Part shown: piece by piece, positions 15,566 through 24,711 of the stretch
How positions within the stretch are numbered: position 1 is the first letter of the stretch
Layout of the letters: each line of letters opens with the position of its first letter
From: Gammaproteobacteria bacterium
Lineage (GTDB): Bacteria > Pseudomonadota > Gammaproteobacteria > Pseudomonadales > Pseudohongiellaceae
Assembly (NCBI GenBank): GCA_041395725.1
Contig: JAWKZW010000001.1
Location: 2,356,001 to 2,420,000 of the forward strand
Direction of reading: 5' to 3'
Length of the DNA: 64,000 nucleotides
Translations under genes and position numbers: made by a program
Notes under the pieces: generated by a model
Databases searched by the model: none
What the model was told of the DNA's origin: nothing
Seen by the model: the letters and a program-made list of their open reading frames with translations, nothing else

Positions 15566-18219
15566 ACAGACATTTTTTAATTCTGATTGCTTTGATCAGG
15601 AAGGACCTGATGGGTCTGCTGCCGCTGATTGTCATGGCCATGGCGACTTTTCTGGTTGTGCCGGTAGTTGCAAACCTGGACCTGCTCAGTCTGGGTGGTG
15701 ACCAGCAGTTCTGGCTGTTCCTGCAGAGCAATATCTACTGGATCGGCTTCTTTCTTGGCGTGCTGTTGATGATCTCGGTGATACAGCAGGACCCGGCCGA
15801 CAGCGTCAACCACGACTGGCTGACCCGGCCGGTCCGGCGCTGGCATTCGGTGGTGGCGAAAGCGGGCTTCATGCTGCTGGTTTTCCTGTTGCCGGTTGTC
15901 CTGTCGCGCTTTCTTATCAACCTTACGCAGGGGATGGCGCCTGGCCTGGCACTTTCTTATGCCAGTGGTATCGAGAGTCTGGAGGCTACCCTGCTGGTGC
16001 CCCTAATCCTGATGACGGCCCTGTTGGCACCCACGCTGCGGAAACTGATCCTGCTGCTGGTCGCGGTGTTCTTCGTATTTTTACTGCCTGGCTGGAGCGC
16101 TACCAGACCGCTGCTTGCGGCGGTAGGTATTGAACTGGGCGGTGACTTCGGGCCCATGATGTGGCTGCAGGGGCTCACTATCGTCGTCGCCTGTTCCGTC
16201 GGAGCCGGTCTGGTCTACTGGTTTCTGTATTGCCGCCGGCAGCGCTTACCGGCGACTCTGTCTTACTGGGCGGCAGTGGTGGTGATGTTTCTCGCCGTCT
16301 ACCCGCCAGAGGCGCTGTATAGCTGGGATCAGGCTGTTGCCCTGCACGCCTGGATGATTAATTCGGATAACAGTGAACTGGAAGAACAGGTGATACTGGA
16401 GCCGGCTGTCGCCTGCTTTCCGGCCGCGCTGGTCGGCAATTCCGCTACAACCGAGCAGGAAAACCAGTTGCTGGCGCAGGCTGCCTGGGTACCGGAAATA
16501 CCTGGCAGTACCGAAGCCGGTGCCCTGACTTTTGCCACGCCGGTCCGGCATCGGGAAATACTGACCGGCTGGTTTAAATCTGCCAGGGAAGAGCGTGAGC
16601 ACAGCGTGGAATGGCGGCTGGACCGGATTCTGACCCGGGCCCGCTTCACCGCAGATTCCCTGGCAGAGGATGTGCCATTGCGGCGCTCGTTCACCGCACA
16701 CAATCGCTTTCACGCAATGAACGCAACGGAAACCGATTACTGGCTGGTACCGGCAGACAGGGTGGCGCAGCTTGCCCAGGACCCGTCTACGCAACTGGTG
16801 ATGGATTATGATGCGGCTCTGCTGGCGCCAACCTCGTTCGAATTGCCGGTGGATGGTCAGCGCTATGATTTCCCCGGGCTGGGCAGCTGCAAGGCCGAAC
16901 TGAGACAGGCCAATAATGAAATCAGGGTGGAATGCCTGCAGCGTGGCGCGCAACCGGATCTCGTCTCGGCCCAGTTCATCGGCATGGACAGCAGCCGCGT
17001 GGACAGTCGCAGTCAAGGCACCTATATCCATGACTGGGTAGAGGCGCTGCGGCGCAGAAACTACGAACTCACACTGCCGCTGCCCAGCCTGGCGGATACC
17101 TCGACAATCATGGTGACCGCTTTCCATGCTGAGCGTCTGTTGCACAAGCAGTTGGTTGTCCCCGGCATGCTGGGAGATGACCAGGCCGTCTGCTCCCTGC
17201 CCCAAGCGGCAACGGACGATATTGAACGCCCGTCCAGCTGGAGCGACAAATCGCCCCATGAAATCAGCTATGTCACCGTCGAGCCGGGCGTGCGCCTGGA
17301 AGTGCTGGACTGGCGGCAGGCGCTGAAACCCGATGCCCCTACGCTACTGTTGCTGCCGGGCCTTGGAGCAACCGGCCATTCCTACGATGAGATCGCCCCG
17401 CAACTGGCGCAGCGCTATAACGTGCTGGGCATGACAAGGCGTGGCACCGGCGATTCGGGAAAGCCGGAGCGGGGCTACGACATTGCCCGCTTGAGCCAGG
17501 ATGTATTGCGGGTGCTGGACACCTTCGGCATCGACTCCGCAGTGCTGGTGGGGCATTCCTTCGGCGGGGAGGAATTAAGCTTTCTTGGCTCCCGCGACGG
17601 GCACCGGGTCGACGGCCTGATCTATCTGGACGCCGCCTACGACCGCGTCACTGTGAATGCCGGTGATCAGGCACGGCGTTTCCGCCAGCTGGGCAGAAGA
17701 CTGCCGCCGGAGCCACCGATTCGCCCCTCCGAAGCCGTGTCCTATGCAGCCCTGCAGGACTATGCGCGGCGCACCGGCCGGGCGGCGAATATTCCCGAAG
17801 GAGAGATCCTCGCCAGCTACGACCTTACGACCGGCAATATCAAGCACGACAGCCTGTACCTCGACGCGCTGATGCGGGGTATAGTCTCGCCGGATTATGA
17901 AAATATAGCCGTGCCCGCCCTGGCGCTGTATGCGGTGCCCGGCTCCCCGGCCGTACTCATGGAAGGCTGGTATGATGCGGATGACCCGCAGTTGCAGGCC
18001 ATCGTGACGGAGTTGTATGAAATGGACCTTGTCCGCAAGGGTGAACAGATGGAGCGTTTTGATTCTGAGGTAAGGGATTCACGCGTAGTCGTGCTGGAGG
18101 ATGCCGATCACTGGATATTTGTATCCCATGAGGACGCGGTGCTGCAGGCCATGCAGGAGTTTGTGGAGGAGATGCGGTACGCTGTCGAAACCGGAGCATC
18201 CGCCCTGCCATCCAATTGA
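15562..18219 (+). CDS. ABC-2 permease fused to an alpha/beta hydrolase
   Basis: An 885-residue protein. Residues of about 1-265 carry six to eight hydrophobic segments ('DLMGLLPLIVMAMATFLVVPVV', 'IYWIGFFLGVLLMISVIQQ' and others) with the 'DWLTRPVRR' loop of ABC-2-type permeases. Residues of about 270-570 look extracytoplasmic. From about 585 to 875 there is an alpha/beta hydrolase: 'LLLLPGLGATGHSYDEIAPQLA', oxyanion/cap region, nucleophile elbow 'GHSFGGEE' (Ser666) and 'DADHWIF' (His850). The frame is open and continuous across the junction. It is cotranscribed with the ATPase and the GntR repressor. Substrate and hydrolase target are unknown. Hydrolysis of exported or attacking lipids or antibiotics is speculation. 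Confidence 0.85.
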   Translation: MNRHFLILIALIRKDLMGLLPLIVMAMATFLVVPVVANLDLLSLGGDQQFWLFLQSNIYWIGFFLGVLLMISVIQQDPADSVNHDWLTRPVRRWHSVVAKAGFMLLVFLLPVVLSRFLINLTQGMAPGLALSYASGIESLEATLLVPLILMTALLAPTLRKLILLLVAVFFVFLLPGWSATRPLLAAVGIELGGDFGPMMWLQGLTIVVACSVGAGLVYWFLYCRRQRLPATLSYWAAVVVMFLAVYPPEALYSWDQAVALHAWMINSDNSELEEQVILEPAVACFPAALVGNSATTEQENQLLAQAAWVPEIPGSTEAGALTFATPVRHREILTGWFKSAREEREHSVEWRLDRILTRARFTADSLAEDVPLRRSFTAHNRFHAMNATETDYWLVPADRVAQLAQDPSTQLVMDYDAALLAPTSFELPVDGQRYDFPGLGSCKAELRQANNEIRVECLQRGAQPDLVSAQFIGMDSSRVDSRSQGTYIHDWVEALRRRNYELTLPLPSLADTSTIMVTAFHAERLLHKQLVVPGMLGDDQAVCSLPQAATDDIERPSSWSDKSPHEISYVTVEPGVRLEVLDWRQALKPDAPTLLLLPGLGATGHSYDEIAPQLAQRYNVLGMTRRGTGDSGKPERGYDIARLSQDVLRVLDTFGIDSAVLVGHSFGGEELSFLGSRDGHRVDGLIYLDAAYDRVTVNAGDQARRFRQLGRRLPPEPPIRPSEAVSYAALQDYARRTGRAANIPEGEILASYDLTTGNIKHDSLYLDALMRGIVSPDYENIAVPALALYAVPGSPAVLMEGWYDADDPQLQAIVTELYEMDLVRKGEQMERFDSEVRDSRVVVLEDADHWIFVSHEDAVLQAMQEFVEEMRYAVETGASALPSN

Positions 18220-18686
18220 TTGGCTGCTGGCTTCATTGTGTTGTTTCCCGCGCCTTGTCACTTAACCCGATCATTGCATAAATTCTTGGCCCAGGACCGC
18301 TTCGCTGCTTCAATAACAGCATCGCTACATTGGGTTTGATAGGCTTTGGTGACAAGCCTGTGCCCCAGCCACCCGGATAGGCAAGTTGTCTGCAACAGCA
18401 CGCCTGTGCAACTGTCAGAGTGCGGCCTGCCAGTACCCTGGCTGTAACTTGCAGGTTTATTTGGTAATCGGCGTTACCGTCGACTTTCCCTCGCACACCC
18501 GGTAATTCTGTGACTGAAAAAAGGCAAAAGTTCGCTGCCAGGTGCTGTTGGCAGTCTGTCTGATCACAGCTTCTGCTTTTCCGTCACTATGTAGACTCAG
18601 GACAGAAGAGCCTGCAGGGTGGCTGGACAATTCCAATTGAGAGGGCTACCTTTATTGCCTTGCCTCACGCGTGGTCAGGTAGAAAA
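18220..18686. other. Intergenic region, about 470 bp
   Basis: No gene, repeat-family member or clear terminator was seen. It separates the ABC operon from the dehydrogenase gene. Confidence 0.4.
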
Positions 18687-20207
18687 ATGATAAAAACAAG
18701 CCACCTGTCATTACTGGCGATTTTCTGCACGCCATTGATTCTGCTGTCCTCCGCCGCGTTCCCGGCAGAGCTGCCGGCGGCTCTGGCGGACCCCATCCCG
18801 GAGCCCATTCCGGCCAGTGACGTCACCGTGGCGCTGCAGAATTTTGTGCGTCTGCCGGAAACCCAGGATTCTGCTGCGCCGCCCCAGACCAATAATGCCT
18901 ACGCCAGAATCCAGTATCTGCAGCCCCTGCCGGACGGTTCGGGGCGGCTGGCAATCAATGACCTGCGTGGCTTGCTGTATCTGTTTGATCCGGCGACCAG
19001 CTCCCTGGTTACCTACCTGGATGTCCGTGAGCAGGGCGGTGAGCCGGGTGTTGGATTCGACGACTCCATGTTTCCCAATGAAACCGGCCTGGCAGGGGTG
19101 GCTTTCCATCCGGACTTCGGTAACCCCGGCACACCCGGTTACGGCAGGTTTTACACCGCCTACAGCGCCAGGGCCGGCAGTGGCTCCGCCGACTACCTGG
19201 AAGACCCGCAAAACAATCATGACAGCATTATCAGGGAGTGGACTGCCGTTGATCCGGCCGCCGACAGCTTCCAGGGCAGCAGCCGGGAAATCCTGCGCGT
19301 GGGCCAGTTTGCCCAGAATCACAATATCGGAACGCTGGCTTTTAATCCCGCAGCGCCCAGTGGCAGCACAGACTTTGGCCTGCTGTATGCAAGCTTCGGT
19401 GATGGTGGTGCCGCCAACGATCCCAACGAAAACGGTCAGGATCTATCGACCCCGCTGGCCTCCATCATTCGCATCGATCCACTGGGAGGAGACGGAGCGG
19501 CTGCCTACGGGATACCGCCTGACAACCCCTTCGTGACTGTGGCCGGTGCGGCACCGGAGATCTGGGCCTACGGTCTGCGTCACCCACAGCATTTTTCCTT
19601 TGCCCGGGATGGCTCACTGTATATCGCCGACATCGGCCAGTCCCAGATTGAAGAAGTGAACGTGGGGGTCGCGGGGGCCAACTATGGCTGGCGCATCCGT
19701 GAGGGTACTTTCGCCACGGCATTCGAGCCGGCCTACCTGGGGTCTGTGCGACCCGGGCCTGTGTATCCGCTACCGGCAGAGGTATCTGTCGAGGCATCTA
19801 CAGTCGCACTTTCAGGCACAACTGGATTGGTGCCTGCAGAGACGACAGCGATCACCTATCCTGTGTTGCAATACGATCACACCCCAAGCAATGCCATCAG
19901 CAGTGTGTTCCTGTACGAGGGCGCCGGAATTCCTGCCTTGCGGAACAGGCTGGTACTGTCTGACATGGTGACGGGGCGGATCTATTATGCCGACAGCACA
20001 GGACTGCAGCCCGGCCGCCCGGCAGCGCTGGCGGAGTTGCAGGTGGTTATTGATGGAACGGTTACAAACATTGCCGACGCACTGGGTTTTGCCAACACCT
20101 ATGCTCAGGGCAACCGTGCCGATGCCCGCCTGGGTGTTGATGAGGAAGGCGAACTTTACCTGCTGACCAAAGGCGATGGCTGGGTACGCAAGCTGGTTGC
20201 GCCGTAG
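18687..20207 (+). CDS. PQQ-dependent sugar dehydrogenase-like protein (glucose/sorbosone dehydrogenase family)
   Basis: A 506-residue protein. The ATG at 18687 gives a signal peptide ('LLAIFCTPLILLSSAAFPA'); a TTG nine codons earlier is less likely. The body is a six-bladed soluble-glucose-dehydrogenase-type propeller: 'GLAGVAFHPDFGNPGTPGYGRFY', 'IREWTA', 'HNIGTLAFNP', 'LYASFGDGG', 'IWAYGLRHPQHFSFARDGSLYIADIGQSQIEEVN' and 'ANYGWRIREG'. These are the PQQ/Ca-site blocks of the GSDH family, which oxidise aldoses in the periplasm. It probably feeds electrons to the nearby cytochrome c. The exact sugar is unknown. Confidence 0.8.
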   Translation: MIKTSHLSLLAIFCTPLILLSSAAFPAELPAALADPIPEPIPASDVTVALQNFVRLPETQDSAAPPQTNNAYARIQYLQPLPDGSGRLAINDLRGLLYLFDPATSSLVTYLDVREQGGEPGVGFDDSMFPNETGLAGVAFHPDFGNPGTPGYGRFYTAYSARAGSGSADYLEDPQNNHDSIIREWTAVDPAADSFQGSSREILRVGQFAQNHNIGTLAFNPAAPSGSTDFGLLYASFGDGGAANDPNENGQDLSTPLASIIRIDPLGGDGAAAYGIPPDNPFVTVAGAAPEIWAYGLRHPQHFSFARDGSLYIADIGQSQIEEVNVGVAGANYGWRIREGTFATAFEPAYLGSVRPGPVYPLPAEVSVEASTVALSGTTGLVPAETTAITYPVLQYDHTPSNAISSVFLYEGAGIPALRNRLVLSDMVTGRIYYADSTGLQPGRPAALAELQVVIDGTVTNIADALGFANTYAQGNRADARLGVDEEGELYLLTKGDGWVRKLVAP

Positions 20208-20645
20208 TTCCTTAACGAAGCAGAGCTGAACAAGAACAGTTAAGAAAGAAGAGTTCATTACGGCCACAATTTTCCCGCAGGAGATACAGGAGAAAGTTGC
20301 ATAGGCTAGCTGTCAGTGTTTCGATGGCTTCCTGAGGGGTTTCGGGCTTGAAGCTGAGCATTTTCGTTACACGGCACCAAACTGCGAAGCCAACAAACTT
20401 TGACTCTGGCACAAGCTGACTGCCGGGCGACCCGTTCGGAGCCTCTTTATAGCGCTGGGAGTACGGTCCGGAACTGTGGGACAACAATGAGAAGAGTTAA
20501 TAAAGAAGTATCACGAAAGAAGAGTTGAGCAAGAAAAGAAACTGTAAAACCGTAACGATAGAACAGTCACGCTAACAAAGTAACAATAAGACAGGCTCGA
20601 CAAAAAGTCTCGAAAGAGCAGTCAAAATAGAAAAGGAGAGGTCCC
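20208..20645. other. Intergenic region with purine-rich, AT-rich leader
   Basis: No gene was seen. Bases of about 20488-20640 on the plus strand are strikingly A/G-rich, with repeated GAAGAGTT(A/G)A and CGAAAGA words, and lead directly into the AAAAGGAGAG ribosome-binding site at about 20631-20640. It is likely a long unstructured 5' leader. Confidence 0.5.
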
Positions 20646-21677
20646 ATGAGGAGACGCCAATTCCTGTCGGTTTCACTAGGCACGGCAGCAGCCTTGCCAT
20701 TGCTGGTCCGCGGCCAGGCACTGCCCCAGGCGGAGCCCCGGGACTGGTCAGGCGGCGCGCCGCTGCGCTATCCGGATCCCGATATGGTTGCGCTGGATCC
20801 CCGTTTTCAGCGCTATATTCCGTTTAATACGCCGATCATGCGCCTGCACACCGGAACGCTGTGGGCCGAGGGTCCGGCCTGGAATGGTGTTGGTAAATAC
20901 CTGGTCTGGAGCGATATCCCCTCTAACAACCAGTTGCGCTGGATCGAGGATGACGGCCGTGTGACAGAATTCAGGCAGCCGTCCGGCAACAGCAACGGCA
21001 ACACCTTCGATCATCAGGGGCGGCAGATAGCCTGTGAGCATGGCGGGCGCCGGGTGGTGCGGTATGAATACGACGGCTCGGTTACGGTCATCGCCGATCA
21101 GTATCAGAACAAAAGGTTAAATTCACCCAACGATGCGGTGGTGGCTGATGACGGAGCGATCTGGTTTACCGACCCGCCCTACGGTATTCGCGGCGATTAC
21201 GAAGGAAACCGGGCGGAGTCTGAGCTGCCGAATGCGGTTTACCGGGTGGACGCCGGCAGTGGACGCATCACGCTGGTCACCGATGAGATAGGTGCGCCGA
21301 ATGGCCTGTGTTTCTCGCCGGACCAGAGCAGGCTCTATGTGGCGGATACCGGCAGCGGACGTGAGATCAAAGTATGGGATGTCAACGGCGCCACCCTCCA
21401 GAACGGGCGCCGTTTTGCCCAGCTGACCCTGCCCGGTACGCAGTCCATCACCAGCGCAGACGGCATTCGCTGCGACGTGGACGGCAATGTCTGGTGTGGC
21501 GCCCGGCCAGGAGTACAGATCGTTGCACCCGACGGCGATACCATTGGCGTAATCCGCCTGCCGGAGGTCTGCGCCAATGTCTGTTTCGGTGGCGCCAAGC
21601 GAAACCGCCTGTTCATGACCGCCAGCCAGTCTCTGTACGCCGTGTATGTGAATGTAAGCGGGGCGGGAATAGCCTAG
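20646..21677 (+). CDS. SMP-30/gluconolactonase-like protein with twin-arginine-type signal
   Basis: A 343-residue protein starting 'MRRRQFLSVSLGTAAALPLLVRGQA', a twin-arginine-like export signal. The mature part is an SMP-30/gluconolactonase propeller: 'EGPAWNGVGKYLVWSDIPSNN', 'GNSNGNTFDHQGRQIACEHGGRRVVR', 'LNSPNDAVVADDGAIWFTDPPYGI' and 'PNGLCFSPDQSRLYVADTG'. Family enzymes hydrolyse aldonolactones using a divalent metal held by Glu, Asn and Asp, all of which are present. It would open lactones made by the sugar dehydrogenase encoded upstream. Strong Shine-Dalgarno AGGAGAG. Monocistronic. Confidence 0.82.
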   Translation: MRRRQFLSVSLGTAAALPLLVRGQALPQAEPRDWSGGAPLRYPDPDMVALDPRFQRYIPFNTPIMRLHTGTLWAEGPAWNGVGKYLVWSDIPSNNQLRWIEDDGRVTEFRQPSGNSNGNTFDHQGRQIACEHGGRRVVRYEYDGSVTVIADQYQNKRLNSPNDAVVADDGAIWFTDPPYGIRGDYEGNRAESELPNAVYRVDAGSGRITLVTDEIGAPNGLCFSPDQSRLYVADTGSGREIKVWDVNGATLQNGRRFAQLTLPGTQSITSADGIRCDVDGNVWCGARPGVQIVAPDGDTIGVIRLPEVCANVCFGGAKRNRLFMTASQSLYAVYVNVSGAGIA

Positions 21678-21679
21678 GG

Positions 21680-21811
21680 AGAAAACGTTATGGCGTGTAG
21701 CCAGGGCGAGCCAAAAGCCGGCGAGACAAGGCAGTTGGCCTGGAGTGAATGAGCATTTTGAGCCACTTTTCAACGAAGCATTGACGAGTGGAATGGTTAT
21801 TCAGCAGCCTG
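21680..21811. repeat. Family-B MITE-like element, diverged copy
   Basis: It aligns with 9077-9216 over the internal part (AGCCAGGxCGAGxCAAAA, GTGAATGAGCATTTTGAGCCA) and the right terminus (CAGCAGCCTG). The left terminal repeat is degraded, so this copy is probably immobile. Confidence 0.75.
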
Positions 21812-21910
21812 TCAGGCAGATAACCTTAGCAGATAGCTTGAATAGATAACTTAAACAGACAGCCTGAAAAGGAGAGACAGTGTCGTAAGGCAATGTTGTT
21901 GATTTCGATT

Positions 21911-21967
21911 AAGGAGCCTCTGATTAATTTTCGTAATGTTCTGGTAATTACTCAGAGGTTTCTTAAG
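21911..21967. repeat. Family-A palindromic element (copy 8)
   Basis: AAGGAGCCTCTGATTAATTTT and the inverted GGTAATTACTCAGAGGTTTCTTAAGG frame a short centre. It is a nearly symmetrical minimal copy upstream of the PQQ dehydrogenase gene. Confidence 0.8.
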
Positions 21968-22068
21968 GATTATGCATATAGCCGCGTTTTAGCAGCCCAG
22001 TGTGCCATGGGGGGCGTTGCACTTCGGCATGACTGCTGATAGGGGCCATGCGACACAGATAACAAAGG

Positions 22069-23967
22069 ATGGGGGAGAGCTACGTGGGTGGTACCAACAG
22101 ATTTTTTAAACGCGAGAAAAAACAGGCAACGGCGAATTCGGCGGCAGCGAGCAGGGCAGGGGCTACAGGCCTGGCTGCATTGAAGAAGCCAGGCCCCGGG
22201 AAGAAGTGGTGCCCGCGCAGCCTGGCCCGGCTGTGCACGCTGCTCCTGTTGCCAGGTGGCGTTCTGGCTCAGCCCGGCGATTACAGCCCGGTTACCCAGG
22301 CGCTGCTGAATGACCCTCCGGCCGGCGAGTGGCTGAGCTGGCGTGGAGAACAGAACGCCTGGGGCTTCAGTGCTCTCGACCAGGTGAATCGCGATAACGT
22401 AAACGAACTGCGACTGGTGTGGTCCTGGGCCATGGACGATACAGGTGCCGGCCAACCTGCCCCCCTTGTGCATGACGGCATCATGTTCATTCCTGGTCCC
22501 CGTGGTGTGGTGCAGGCTTTGGATGCCGCGACAGGTGACAGGGTCTGGGAATACCTGCCAGGAATTACCCGCTCGCTGGACGGATCGACGATCGGGATCA
22601 CTCGCGAGTCATTGGGTGCAGCGGCCATGCCGACAACGGCCTTTGCCGGCGTCGGGCGTGGGGTACAGAAAAACATCGCCCTGTTTGGTGACAAGGTGTT
22701 CGCCGCCACGGAGAACGCCAGTATTGTCGCCATCGACGCCCGGACCGGGCTGCTGGTCTGGGAAACACCGGTGGCCGATCCGGCACTGGGGTTTTTTTAC
22801 ACCGCCGGGCCGGTGGTTGCCGACGGCGTACTGGTAACCGGCATCACCGGCTGTCAGCGCTACAAGGAAGCGCTCTGTGTCATCACCGGGCACGATCCGG
22901 AAACTGGTGAAGAGTTGTGGCGCACCTCTACCGTGGCCCAGCCCGGGGAGCCTGGCGGTGATTCCTGGGGTGATCTGCCCGCCGAGTTCCGTGCAGGCTC
23001 CGATTCCTGGATAGCCGGTAGTTACGACCCCCAGACCGGCCTGGTCTATTACGGTACGGCCCAGCCAAAACCCTGGGCCCGGGCCGCACGGGGCAGCGAC
23101 GGCGATGCTCTGTACTCCAATTCAACCCTGGCTCTGGATCCGCAGACCGGCACAATCGTCTGGTATTTTCAGCATCTGCCCGGCGAGTCCCATGACATGG
23201 ACGAGGCTTTTGAGAATATCCTGGTGGACATCGACGGCCGCCCGTCTCTGTTCAAGATGGGCAAACTGGGAATTCTGTGGCAATTGGACCGGCAGACCGG
23301 CGAGTTTATCAGCGCCACCGATATCGGCTACCAGAATATACTCGACGTGGATACGCTGACAGGCAGGGTAACCTACCGCGACGGCATGATTCCGCGCATT
23401 GGTCAGCAGCTGGATTTCTGCCCCAGTACCTCGGGGGTGAAAAGCTGGCGTGCCATGTCTTATTCTCCCACTACCCAGGCGATGTATGTGCCCCTTACCC
23501 TGAACTGTCAGATTGGAACCTTTGGCCCCGTAGAACAGGAAATTGGTGGCGGTGGCACCGGCCCGGTGCGGCGCGACAACTACCCGCACCCCGACTCCGG
23601 CGGTAATCTGGGTGAATTAATGGCGCTGAATGTTCCCGATGGTGCAGTGAAATGGCGCTACCGCCAGCGGGCCCCGCTCAATTCCGCCGTGCTGGCCACA
23701 GCAGGCGGTCTGGTGTTTGTGGGAGACTGGGACCGTTACTGGTATGCTTTCGATGCCGACTCCGGCGAGAAGCTCTGGCAAACCCGATTAAGCACGTCAG
23801 CACAGGGCTTCCCGATCAGCTTTGCTGTCGACGGCAGGCAGTATCTGGCCCTGCCGGTTGGTGTCGGTGGTGCCAGCTGGTCCAGTTCGCTGCCTCGCGA
23901 GCTGGCCCCGGAACTTGCCAGGCCCCGTAACGGCAATGCCGTGTATGTTTTCGCGCTACCCGAGTAG
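22069..23967 (+). CDS. PQQ-dependent (quinoprotein) alcohol dehydrogenase
   Basis: A 632-residue eight-bladed quinoprotein: 'WLSWRGEQNAWGFSALDQVNRDNVNELRLVW', 'GVVQALDAATGDRVWEY', 'SIVAIDARTGLLVWETPV', 'LALDPQTGTIVWYFQ', 'GESHDMDEAFENILVD' and 'LVFVGDWDRYWYAFDADSGEKLWQT' are tryptophan-docking and cofactor-site blocks. The vicinal Cys-Cys of methanol dehydrogenase is not seen. The hydrophobic export segment ('LARLCTLLLLPGGVLAQ') lies about 50 residues in. The true start may therefore be downstream of 22069, for example the GTG at 22084 after GGGGGAGAG. It is followed 110 bases later by a cytochrome c gene, its probable electron acceptor. Confidence 0.85.
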   Translation: MGESYVGGTNRFFKREKKQATANSAAASRAGATGLAALKKPGPGKKWCPRSLARLCTLLLLPGGVLAQPGDYSPVTQALLNDPPAGEWLSWRGEQNAWGFSALDQVNRDNVNELRLVWSWAMDDTGAGQPAPLVHDGIMFIPGPRGVVQALDAATGDRVWEYLPGITRSLDGSTIGITRESLGAAAMPTTAFAGVGRGVQKNIALFGDKVFAATENASIVAIDARTGLLVWETPVADPALGFFYTAGPVVADGVLVTGITGCQRYKEALCVITGHDPETGEELWRTSTVAQPGEPGGDSWGDLPAEFRAGSDSWIAGSYDPQTGLVYYGTAQPKPWARAARGSDGDALYSNSTLALDPQTGTIVWYFQHLPGESHDMDEAFENILVDIDGRPSLFKMGKLGILWQLDRQTGEFISATDIGYQNILDVDTLTGRVTYRDGMIPRIGQQLDFCPSTSGVKSWRAMSYSPTTQAMYVPLTLNCQIGTFGPVEQEIGGGGTGPVRRDNYPHPDSGGNLGELMALNVPDGAVKWRYRQRAPLNSAVLATAGGLVFVGDWDRYWYAFDADSGEKLWQTRLSTSAQGFPISFAVDGRQYLALPVGVGGASWSSSLPRELAPELARPRNGNAVYVFALPE

Positions 23968-24077
23968 TGATTGCGGAGTATCTATTTGTTGGCGTACCTG
24001 CTAATTGGATCACCTGGTTATTGGATCACCCAGTTAGCAGAATACCTGTTATCGGAGTAACTATTGTCGGAGTACGT

Positions 24078-24494
24078 ATGATCCGGTTTCTAATCACCTT
24101 CGCCGCGCTGCTTCCCACACTTGTAATCGCACAGAGCGAAACGGAAGCGATCTGGCAGGGCGTCTACACCGCTGAACAGGCTCAACGTGGCCAGCAGCAA
24201 TACAACGCCGCCTGTTCCTCCTGTCACTCCGCCGACCTGCGCGGTAACAGCAACGCGCCGAGCCTGCGGGGCGTGAGTTTCAGTTTCATCTGGGAAGGCC
24301 GCAGTCTGGGCGAACTGTTCACCGTAATGCGGGAGCAGATGCCCACCGACCGCCCCGGCAGCCTGCCGGCGACGTCCTATGCAGATATTCTGGCGTTTAT
24401 TCTCAGTTCCAATGGTTATCCCAGCGGGGCAGGTGAGCTGCCGGCGAATAGTGGGGTTCTTGCCGGGATTATTGTTGCGCCGCAGGCTGACTAG
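24078..24494 (+). CDS. Periplasmic cytochrome c, class I
   Basis: A 138-residue protein with a signal peptide (residues 1-18, 'FLITFAALLPTLVIA') and one haem-attachment motif CSSCH (residues 46-50). A Met in 'VMREQMPTDRPG' is a candidate distal ligand. The ATG at 24078 has CGGAG five bases upstream. An upstream in-frame ATG at 23967 overlaps the dehydrogenase stop and would hide the signal, so it is rejected. It is the likely electron acceptor for the PQQ alcohol dehydrogenase just upstream. The 110-base spacer contains short direct repeats (ATTGGATCACC, CGGAGTA). Confidence 0.88.
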   Translation: MIRFLITFAALLPTLVIAQSETEAIWQGVYTAEQAQRGQQQYNAACSSCHSADLRGNSNAPSLRGVSFSFIWEGRSLGELFTVMREQMPTDRPGSLPATSYADILAFILSSNGYPSGAGELPANSGVLAGIIVAPQAD

Positions 24495-24711
24495 AGCGGG
24501 TCTGAGGTGTTCAACACCAGCCCGGAAATTTAACCAGAACCCTGCTGTGGCAGCTTAATGACACGCCCTTCGTGGCGTTTGCTCGGTCGGGATGTTCGAC
24601 ATACACTCTGGCTGCGCGTCCCCAGGTCGCGAACACGGCGAATGACGCACCCTTGAACGGCTTCGTTTCGGATTTTAGTGAAATATTTGGGCTGGGGGCT
24701 GACACCAAAGT

